Part shown: one piece after another, positions 33,888 to 40,386 of the stretch | Layout of the letters: each line of letters opens with the position of its first letter | Position numbering within the stretch: position 1 is the stretch's first letter | Assembly: GCF_013204855.1 (NCBI RefSeq) | Contig: NZ_JABMKZ010000004.1 | Coordinates: forward strand, 1-64,000 | Origin: Paenibacillus alba | GTDB lineage: Bacteria > Bacillota > Bacilli > Paenibacillales > NBRC-103111 | Length of the DNA stretch: 64,000 nucleotides | Direction: 5' to 3' | The notes under the pieces: generated by a model | What the model saw: the letters and a program-made list of their open reading frames with translations, nothing else | Told to the model about the DNA's origin: nothing | Databases searched by the model: none | Position numbers and translations under genes: made by a program

Positions 33888-35582
33888 TCAGGTCTCATTT
33901 TCAAGAACGAACGGGAGCTTTACCACTACGCTTGCTCCCCCATCCGGATGATTGGATATTATCAATTGAGCCCTACTTTGGTAGATCAACCGCAATCGAC
34001 GTCTGGAATTCCATATGCCAATATACCCGTTGTTCTCATAGGCTAAGTCAACTTCTGATTGCCACTTCACTAACGCCTCTTCTGAGAATCCTTTCCCCGT
34101 GTCTCGGATTACGATGCATAGATAGGGCTCCTGATCCCCGCAAAGCTCCATGTCCACAGTTAACTGGATCGGTTCCTCCATCGTAATGGCATGTTTGATC
34201 GTGTTCTCTACGAAAGTTTGTATGATCAGCGGAGGAATCAATGCCTGGGAAAGCGATTCGTCACTGTTAATCTGATAAGTAAACCCATCCTGAAACCTCA
34301 TTGCCTGGATCTGCAAGTAGTTGCGGGTGTGAGCGATTTCATCTTCCAGCTTGACGAACTCCAAGTTGTTCTGAAACATGAATCTCATATAGGTGATTAA
34401 GTACTCCGACATATCCTGTATTAATTGATAGTTTTGAAATTGGGCAAGGTTATAAATTGTATTCAGCGCGTTCAGAAAAAAGTGCGGATTGATTTGCAGT
34501 TGCAAATATTTAAGCTCCGCTTTCTGAATGAACAGTTGCTCTTCATAGACGGTGATTTTTAATGCTTTGATCTCCGAAACCATGCTATTAAACACATCAT
34601 TCATCAGTTCAAACTCAAACGAAACAGGATATTGCTTAACCCGTTGGTCCAGATTGCCGTCGCGTACTCGTCTCATGACCTCTACGATCCGGTTAATAGG
34701 AAGTAAGATAATATGCCGCAGGAAGATATAAAAAATCGGCAAAATGATCAGGGCTCCTAAGATCACTAGGTACCAAAGGCGCTGAAGAAACGGGAGATGT
34801 TCCAAGATGACGCTATAAGGGATCAAGAACAACAGGGAGAAATTACCTTGCTTGGAATGTGTACTGACTTGTAAATAATCATTCTTGTTAGCAATGGAAG
34901 TATTGTCACTCATCGGTTTGAGATTTTCTGTGACAAGCAGAGATTTCCCTTCTGGCCCCATATCCAGCAAGCCGAAAGGAATCATCAGCTTCGATGCCTT
35001 CACCCATGCCCCGACATACACATCCCCAATTTTTTGTATTTTAACGATATAGTAATCTTCGTTAATTTGGTATGGAAACCATTTTTCGAAGTCCTGCTTC
35101 TGGAAACTTTCCCTCTCCCGAAGCATCTGAATTATCCCTGACTGGATCGTTTTCAGTTGTTCCATCGTCGCGTCGGACGGCTGATTCGTAATAAGTTCTT
35201 TATTGACCGATGAATAAATGAATAGATAATCCATCTCTTTGTAAGTATGGATATCTCTTTCCAATTTATTGAATAGATTGATCTTCGCCAAGAGATAGTC
35301 GTCGCTGTTCACTTTTGCAGATATATCCAACTTAATTAAATCGTTCTCAAAAGCGACCATTGTTCGTAAATATTTATCGATCTCCTCCAAATTCCGGTCA
35401 ACTTGATCCATGTATAATGCGACCAAATGGCGATTGGAATTGGCTACTTGCTCACGAACAACTTTCATCCCGTAGTAATTATCGAAAATAAGCAGAAGCT
35501 GCAAAGGAATGACAAGCAGAAGAAAGCCCACGATCAGCTTGAATCGAATGGACTTATTCGAGAGTCTATGTATGAATGGCAT
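33888..35582 (-). CDS. Sensor histidine kinase (YesM type)
   Basis: A 564-residue kinase: two transmembrane segments (LIVGFLLLVIPLQLLLIF at about 15-32 and LVILGALIILPIFYIFL near 280), a sensor domain outside the cell, a HAMP domain (LPINRIVEVMRRVRDGNLDQ), phospho-acceptor His in LQLQINPHFFLNALNTIY and the N box in IQTFVENTIKHA. G-boxes are DTGKGFSEE and GYIGIWNSRRRL. Paired with the response regulator 11 bases downstream. The ligand is presumably the imported sugar. Confidence 0.92.
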   Translation of the reverse strand: MPFIHRLSNKSIRFKLIVGFLLLVIPLQLLLIFDNYYGMKVVREQVANSNRHLVALYMDQVDRNLEEIDKYLRTMVAFENDLIKLDISAKVNSDDYLLAKINLFNKLERDIHTYKEMDYLFIYSSVNKELITNQPSDATMEQLKTIQSGIIQMLRERESFQKQDFEKWFPYQINEDYYIVKIQKIGDVYVGAWVKASKLMIPFGLLDMGPEGKSLLVTENLKPMSDNTSIANKNDYLQVSTHSKQGNFSLLFLIPYSVILEHLPFLQRLWYLVILGALIILPIFYIFLRHIILLPINRIVEVMRRVRDGNLDQRVKQYPVSFEFELMNDVFNSMVSEIKALKITVYEEQLFIQKAELKYLQLQINPHFFLNALNTIYNLAQFQNYQLIQDMSEYLITYMRFMFQNNLEFVKLEDEIAHTRNYLQIQAMRFQDGFTYQINSDESLSQALIPPLIIQTFVENTIKHAITMEEPIQLTVDMELCGDQEPYLCIVIRDTGKGFSEEALVKWQSEVDLAYENNGYIGIWNSRRRLRLIYQSRAQLIISNHPDGGASVVVKLPFVLENET

Positions 35583-35725
35583 GATTCATTAACCTCCTAA
35601 GGCAAGGCGCCTAAATTCCAGAATTCGGAATATATTCGATACAAGCGTCTGTTTCCCCTCCCTCCCGTTAGTGCAGCTTCGTTCCGAAATGCAAATAAGC
35701 GATGGATCGGTTCCATCACTGTGCT

Positions 35726-35753
35726 CTTATATTACGTTAGCTTTATTTGTAAA
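35726..35753 (-). promoter_or_regulatory. Promoter of the yesMN-ABC operon
   Basis: TTTACA (-35) and TATAAG (-10) on the minus strand, with 16 bases between, lie 145 bases upstream of the kinase ATG. Confidence 0.5.
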
Positions 35754-35810
35754 TAACTGCTGCCGATCCTTAGGATTCTCATGAAAATCACGCTTAGTTT
35801 TCAATATGAG

Positions 35811-36176
35811 TTATTTAGTGAAAAGATCGTCTATTGCTTGTACAGCCAGTTCCAACGATTTAATTCTTCTTTCTAAAAGCGTTCTTTGAGGGGAACCGTC
35901 TTTTGACTTAGTATAACTGTTTTTAATTGATGGAAATAAACCAGTAATAACATAGCGGGCATCTGCTAAATCTTCCTGAGGGTAATGATTAGGCGCTTGA
36001 TTCCAAACGTGTTCTAGCACGGCTAAACCGATGTAAATTGCTCTGAGTCTTTTCTTTACAAGGGAAGTATTCGCCCCAGTTTGAGTCATCTTGGACAAAG
36101 CATTCTCGAGTTTATGGATTGTCGATTGTAAAGATTTTATTGATTCCAATTTAACCACATTAGATACGTTTTCCAT
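35811..36176 (-). CDS. Hypothetical protein
   Basis: A 121-residue protein of mainly helical character: KSLQSTIHKLENALSKM at the front, LAVLEHVWNQAPNHYPQED in the middle, and RTLLERRIKSLELAVQAIDDLF at the end. No family was recognised; similar Bacillus-type hypothetical proteins share the SPQRTLLERRI ending as I recall. It has no signal peptide. Its neighbours do not suggest a role. Confidence 0.6.
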   Translation of the reverse strand: MENVSNVVKLESIKSLQSTIHKLENALSKMTQTGANTSLVKKRLRAIYIGLAVLEHVWNQAPNHYPQEDLADARYVITGLFPSIKNSYTKSKDGSPQRTLLERRIKSLELAVQAIDDLFTK

Positions 36177-36307
36177 GTTAGTAGGGTCCTTTCATCGTTT
36201 TTATGCTTCTAGTGAAATTGTATCACATTTATGCAAGAAATAAGGTACGTCTGTTCTATCACTTGATTTAGCGATATTAGCTCAAGAAAAGCTTAGAACG
36301 TCAGCAC

Positions 36308-36365
36308 AAAAGGCTGCACGCGGCAGCCTTTTTAGGTTTGTTCAACTATCGTTCTCCGTTAATCG
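36308..36365. repeat. Intergenic hairpin repeat, copy i
   Basis: AAAAGGCTGC and GCAGCCTTTTT form a strong stem, followed by TTCAACTATCGTTCTCCGTT, the best-preserved form of the family tail. The T-run also allows it to act as a terminator on the plus strand. Confidence 0.65.
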
Positions 36366-36477
36366 AACCCCCTAATGTAACGATGAGGAATATGGAAGGG
36401 ACAAATGTTCTATATACTTATAACACATCTATGCTAAAATTCAATTTGATATCTTTCATCGAGAGGGTGTTGTTATT

Positions 36478-36900
36478 TTGATTAGAAAAGCGTTTCTGAG
36501 AGATTCCCAAGAGATCGCTAGGCTTTCAAGCCAATTGGGCTATCCAGTGGATGTCTCCCAACTTGAAGAGAGATTCCAATATATCTCTAATCACAACGAC
36601 CATATTGTTTATGTGATGGAATCAAACCATGTTTTGCTCGGATGGATTCATGCTAATGTCCGTTTCTTAATCGAATCGCCACCATTTGTTGAGATAGCTG
36701 GACTTATCGTCGACAGTGCTTATCGAGGAAATGGGATTGGCAAACAATTAGTACAAGCATGTGAGCAATGGGCAGCAGAATCCGGATTCACAAAAATTAG
36801 AGTGCGTACCAATCAGACTAGATCAGATGCCGTCCAATTTTATAATCGAATTGGCTTTACAACTAAAAAATCGCAGCATGTGCTCGATAAAGAAATTTAG
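36478..36900 (+). CDS. GNAT-family acetyltransferase
   Basis: A 140-residue GNAT fold starting at TTG; GAGGGTG lies about ten bases upstream. Motif A is VDSAYRGNGIGKQLVQACEQWA, with the acetyl-CoA-binding R-G-N-G-I-G loop, and motif B is RTNQTRSDAVQFYNRIGF. Substrate unknown. A terminator hairpin follows at 36987. Confidence 0.88.
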   Translation: MIRKAFLRDSQEIARLSSQLGYPVDVSQLEERFQYISNHNDHIVYVMESNHVLLGWIHANVRFLIESPPFVEIAGLIVDSAYRGNGIGKQLVQACEQWAAESGFTKIRVRTNQTRSDAVQFYNRIGFTTKKSQHVLDKEI

Positions 36901-36986
36901 CGATCGCCACCACTCGTTGCTTTTTGATGACAAAAATAAACCAAACCTTGCGAAAAACCGCAAGAAAAATGTTTCTACAGAAAAAA

Positions 36987-37010
36987 AAGCCTGACTTCTC
37001 AGGCTTATTA
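36987..37010 (+). terminator. Terminator of the GNAT gene
   Basis: AAGCCTGA and TCAGGCTT form a perfect eight-pair stem with a four-base loop (36987-37006). Confidence 0.75.
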
Positions 37011-37105
37011 CTTATAAGTTATGTAGGCACATTTGTGTCATTGGACATTCATGTTGTCTGCACATAATAGTCGACTTCGTTCTTTTTAGGGGTCTCGCTA
37101 AAATC

Positions 37106-37231
37106 TCACTCTTTGCGGCAAAGATGAACGTTGCTGACCGCGGACGTCACTTTAAAGCCGCCATGACACCATAAAGAGAATTCCGCATTCCACCCTTCTG
37201 GGACTGTGGGGAACACACGAATGACCGGCTC
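37106..37231 (-). pseudogene. Glycoside hydrolase C-terminal remnant
   Basis: Forty-one codons read EPVIRVFPTVPEGWNAEFSL then WCHGGFKVTSAVSNVHLCRKE and a stop. The I-R-V-F-P-x-(I/V)-P-x-x-W pattern followed by HGGF(K/L)VTS resembles the end of GH95-like (fucosidase) enzymes. There is no start codon or ribosome site, and a stop cuts the upstream side. It is a fragment of an old carbohydrate gene. Confidence 0.45.
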
Positions 37232-37335
37232 TTAGAAATTACACAAAAATAACCCCCGGTAAATTCCGGGAGCTAGCTTCGTTAGAACAAATATGAAGTA
37301 GGAATCTCATATTAGTCATTAATTCAAATTAACTT

Positions 37336-37905
37336 TCATAACGTACTAAGTCGTAGCTCATAAAAATACTGCACAATTGGATGCTTTAACTTCATCTTCT
37401 CGGCCATGTTTATAATTCGCTTTTTTCCAACTCTTCTGTCAACCAAAGCTAAAATATTCAATAAGATATCATTGCTCTCTAGGCTTTCCTCTATAGAAAT
37501 AGATAAAAACTTATTGGCTACAACAATAAAATTGGATTTACTTAATGCTGACTGTTCTGATAAAAGCTCCTTTGCATATTCTGATATTTTTCTATTTCTT
37601 GCCATTACTTGGAGACGATCCTCCGGAACTATCCCCTTGGTATCTTTTCTGACAGCTTCAATTTCTTCATTGTTGATCGGAATTTGGATATCTGGATCAT
37701 TCTTTATTTCCAGCTCCGTATGATACCATCTGATTAAGGTAGTTATATCACTCATATTGAGTACGTTCTTTTTATCTACTGCAATATAACAATGTCCTGC
37801 TTTATCAGGTAAATAACGGTAGCTAGTTGCACGGTATTCGAACCTTCCATATAGTGCAGGACAGAGAAAGCTCTCCAGAAGTTGCTTCAATTTGCTCCAG
37901 GCCAT
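37336..37905 (-). CDS. Hypothetical protein, SF0329-like
   Basis: A 189-residue soluble protein: MAWSKLKQLLESFLCPALYG at the front, AGHCYIAVDKKNVLNMSD in the middle and GKKRIINMAEKMKLKHPIVQYFYELR at the end. I believe it belongs to the SF0329 family of uncharacterised proteins. Its start overlaps a short upstream ORF by 19 bases, and AGGAGG lies before its ATG. Function unknown. Confidence 0.65.
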   Translation of the reverse strand: MAWSKLKQLLESFLCPALYGRFEYRATSYRYLPDKAGHCYIAVDKKNVLNMSDITTLIRWYHTELEIKNDPDIQIPINNEEIEAVRKDTKGIVPEDRLQVMARNRKISEYAKELLSEQSALSKSNFIVVANKFLSISIEESLESNDILLNILALVDRRVGKKRIINMAEKMKLKHPIVQYFYELRLSTL

Positions 37906-38027
37906 GTAATCCTCCTATTTAACGAGTGAACTTGCCATCTAACACCTTGAATTCCATAAAGGCTTCTATATTCTATTGAGGCAAGTCGTTCTATTATCCA
38001 TAATACAATAACCAACACTTCGATCAT
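37887..38027 (-). CDS. Short leader ORF with one hydrophobic helix
   Basis: Forty-six codons: MIEVLVIVLWIIERLASIEY and a basic tail ending in RRITWPGAN. GGAGGAGG is a very strong ribosome site seven bases before the ATG. The stop lies 19 bases inside the next gene, whose own AGGAGG sits inside this ORF, so coupled translation is likely. It resembles small membrane peptides, but no family is recognised. The hairpin at 38066-38098 lies in its leader. Confidence 0.45.
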   Translation of the reverse strand: MIEVLVIVLWIIERLASIEYRSLYGIQGVRWQVHSLNRRITWPGAN

Positions 38028-38065
38028 AGTGAACCTCCTCCACTTACTTGCTAGCACAATAGGAA

Positions 38066-38098
38066 AACCGGCAGCGGATCTCTGATCTGCTGCCGGTT
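38066..38098. terminator. Strong hairpin, terminator or leader stem
   Basis: AACCGGCAGCGGATC pairs with GATCTGCTGCCGGTT (15 pairs, one G-U) around three bases. TATTGTTATTTTTG follows on the plus strand, TTCCT on the minus strand, where it lies upstream of the short ORF. It may be a terminator of a plus-strand transcript or an attenuator for the short ORF. Confidence 0.6.
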
Positions 38099-38287
38099 TA
38101 TTGTTATTTTTGTGACCTTCTTCATTCATCTAACGCTATTTTGTGAAATAATGTCCTTGCTCCAGATATGCGAGGTGTGGAACTCTACCTTCCTTAATAA
38201 TGGACAAATGTCTATAAGATTCGCTTCTGATGCCTGATGTAGAGTATAGTAGGAATAGTTGAAAAAATATTCTAGGAGGCTGCAGCC

Positions 38288-38689
38288 ATGTCACAGGAGA
38301 TTTGGATTAACCTGCCGGTCAAAGATGTTGAGAGGTCAACTGCCTTTTTCAATGAGATTGGATTCCATGCGGTGAGCTTTGGTAACGAGAGAGCCAGGCT
38401 TGCCATAGGCCAAACAACGATTTTGCTGTTCCCAGATGAGGCGTTTGAGAAATTTACAGGTTCAAAAACCGCAGATACTTCCCATAGCGCAGAAGTAATA
38501 TTTTCCATTGGCGCTGAAAGCAGAGAAGAAGTAGATGCCTTTATTCAAAAAGTAGAGTTTGCCGGAGGAAGCATCTTTGGCAAGCCGAGTGAAACTGACG
38601 GCTGGATGTACGGCGCAGGATTTGCCGACCTGGACGGTCACCGCTGGAACTTGCTGTACATGGATAAGAGCAAAATGCCGAAACGCTAA
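38288..38689 (+). CDS. VOC-family (glyoxalase-like) protein
   Basis: A 133-residue single VOC domain: WINLPVKDVERSTAFFNEIGF is the first beta-alpha-beta unit, and YGAGFADLDGHRWNLLYMD is the second, with a typical D-x-D-G-x-x-W segment. Metal ligands are not all obvious. It probably forms a dimer. The enzymatic role is unknown. AGGAGG is present before the ATG. A terminator follows at 38695. Confidence 0.9.
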   Translation: MSQEIWINLPVKDVERSTAFFNEIGFHAVSFGNERARLAIGQTTILLFPDEAFEKFTGSKTADTSHSAEVIFSIGAESREEVDAFIQKVEFAGGSIFGKPSETDGWMYGAGFADLDGHRWNLLYMDKSKMPKR

Positions 38690-38694
38690 TATGG

Positions 38695-38733
38695 AAACGC
38701 CGGTCACCTGTTTAAGGTCATCGGCGTTTTTTT
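38695..38733 (+). terminator. Terminator of the VOC gene
   Basis: AAACGCCG and CGGCGTTT pair; a run of seven T follows on the plus strand. Confidence 0.85.
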
Positions 38734-38760
38734 ACAATTAACGGTAATTATTAGACCCTG

Positions 38761-39216
38761 TTAGAGCCTCGCAAACGTGATGTAATCGACTTGGGCTGGC
38801 TCTGCCGAATCGATCCGAAGTCCCCGGTTGATCTGTCCCCGATGATATTGCCCATGTAAGAGGACCTGCAACAGGATGTCCCGGACGGACGTTCGGAATG
38901 GAACCCCGTTCTGGTTCGCATAGTCGATTATCTCGTCCAATTCGGATTCCTCGAGCCCTTCGATATAGACGCGATATTGCTCGGCGTTTTCTTCGAACAT
39001 TGTCCGGATCGCCGTCAGGTTTTCCGCTTCCTCCCACAACGAATATTGCGCGCTTCCCTTGCCCTGCAATCGGGACAGCCAGACTCGTTCCGCGACCGCG
39101 ACGTGCCGAATCAGCTTCAGAAGGTCCTTATTCTTCGTCTCACTCTTCTCAAGCGCGTCCAAGATGCGTCCGTCCGCCCAGTACAAGTGGTCCATCATGC
39201 ACTTGATCGTCTTCAT
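38761..39216 (-). CDS. DinB-family protein
   Basis: A 151-residue four-helix bundle with histidines in the DinB positions: MDHLYWADGRILDAL, IRHVAVAERVWLSRL and LLHGQYHRGQINRGLR. The HGQYHRGQI motif carries the second and third metal ligands. The base composition is higher in G+C than in the DinB gene at 18193; the two are distant relatives. Substrate unknown. It is convergent with the VOC gene. Confidence 0.9.
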   Translation of the reverse strand: MKTIKCMMDHLYWADGRILDALEKSETKNKDLLKLIRHVAVAERVWLSRLQGKGSAQYSLWEEAENLTAIRTMFEENAEQYRVYIEGLEESELDEIIDYANQNGVPFRTSVRDILLQVLLHGQYHRGQINRGLRIDSAEPAQVDYITFARL

Positions 39217-39347
39217 TTCGGTTTCCCCCTCTTCGTCTCATTGATGACTTGAACCTACTGTTATCCGTTATTTTAATCATTTGAATGAACTAAAACAACC
39301 TTTTTCACAGCAGCTGCCAGTATTTAAGCCAAATCAGATGAGGCGCT

Positions 39348-40241
39348 TTATAGTTTAGGGAGGGTCCGTTTCTCAACAAACTGCCTCGGCGAGCAGCCGA
39401 AGTGCCTTTTGAATAATTGATAAAACTGGGCTGGACTGGTAAACCCTACTTTGCCGCTAATTTCAGTTACCGACCACGCCTCTGTCAGCAAGAGCTGCTC
39501 TGCTCGTTTCATTCGGCGCATCTGGACATAGGACGTAAACGTCATCCCCATTCCTTTTTTGAACATCTTGGCAAAATAGCTGCTATTATAGTTCAGCTTG
39601 CTGCTTATATCCGCAATTTGGAAAGAGATTTCCAACTGTTGTTCGATATAAACAAGTGCAGGACGCAATTTCTCCGCTAGCTGTGGATCCATCGGTTTGA
39701 TGATGTGCGCATCATCAATCTGAATTAACGTGTACATGAGCTTTTTCAAGCTAGCATTTATAGAGAGCTCGTAGCCCCGCTGTTGTATCGTCATATCGAG
39801 CAGCATCTGATGGATAAGTTGGTGAATGACCTGTATGCTTGCCGGATATTTGCGCAGCGTCTCATTGAACTGTGTTAAATTGGCCGAGCGGCCCGTAAAT
39901 GCGGCGAGATACGAAATCAAAGATGGATCCATAAAAGCTGCCATATCAACATGGCAGACGATATACAGCAGATCGTCATGTCCATGTTTATGGGATCTGT
40001 GCACTTCATTGGAACCGAGCATCACCACATTACCAGCTTGCAGATGATAGCTGAGATGTGTTGTTTCCATCGTCAGGGTACCTTGCTGCACAGCGATCAA
40101 CTCCACCTCTTCATGATAGTGCCAGGGTCCATATTGAGCGGATGGTTGGCTAGGATGATGTAGGGTCCATATTTTCATCCGGAAATCTGGATCTTCATAA
40201 TCCACATGTTCTTTATCGTAAGCTGTCAGATTCACTGGCAC
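39348..40241 (-). CDS. AraC-family transcriptional regulator
   Basis: About 297 residues: an N-terminal cupin sugar-binding half (GPWHYHEEVELIAVQQGTLTMET; AGNVVMLGSNEVHRSHKHG) and the C-terminal HTH pair (QIADISSKLNYNSSYFAKMFKKGM; VTEISGKVGFTSPAQFYQLFKRHF). The GTG at 40241 was chosen because GCAGGAGG lies six bases before it; a frame to 40298 is longer. It is divergent from the 900-residue glycosidase gene and very likely controls it. Confidence 0.85.
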   Translation of the reverse strand: MPVNLTAYDKEHVDYEDPDFRMKIWTLHHPSQPSAQYGPWHYHEEVELIAVQQGTLTMETTHLSYHLQAGNVVMLGSNEVHRSHKHGHDDLLYIVCHVDMAAFMDPSLISYLAAFTGRSANLTQFNETLRKYPASIQVIHQLIHQMLLDMTIQQRGYELSINASLKKLMYTLIQIDDAHIIKPMDPQLAEKLRPALVYIEQQLEISFQIADISSKLNYNSSYFAKMFKKGMGMTFTSYVQMRRMKRAEQLLLTEAWSVTEISGKVGFTSPAQFYQLFKRHFGCSPRQFVEKRTLPKL

Positions 40242-40386
40242 GGGGATCCTCCTGCACTTCATTGTTATTCCCATCATATCATGAATGTCCGTTTTCAAGA
40301 TAATTGAAGCTTATATCAAGAGGCATTTTGGTATGTACTCTTTTAAAATAAAGAGAAGTACCTACATTCCAAAGGAGCGATAGACA

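Larger units (their letters stand above)
36901..37335. other. 435-base region between GNAT gene and SF0329-like gene
   Basis: Apart from the terminator (36987), the glycosidase remnant (37106-37231) and a weak hairpin CCCGG..CCGGG at 37255-37270 (which would end the minus-strand gene), I see nothing. Confidence 0.4.
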
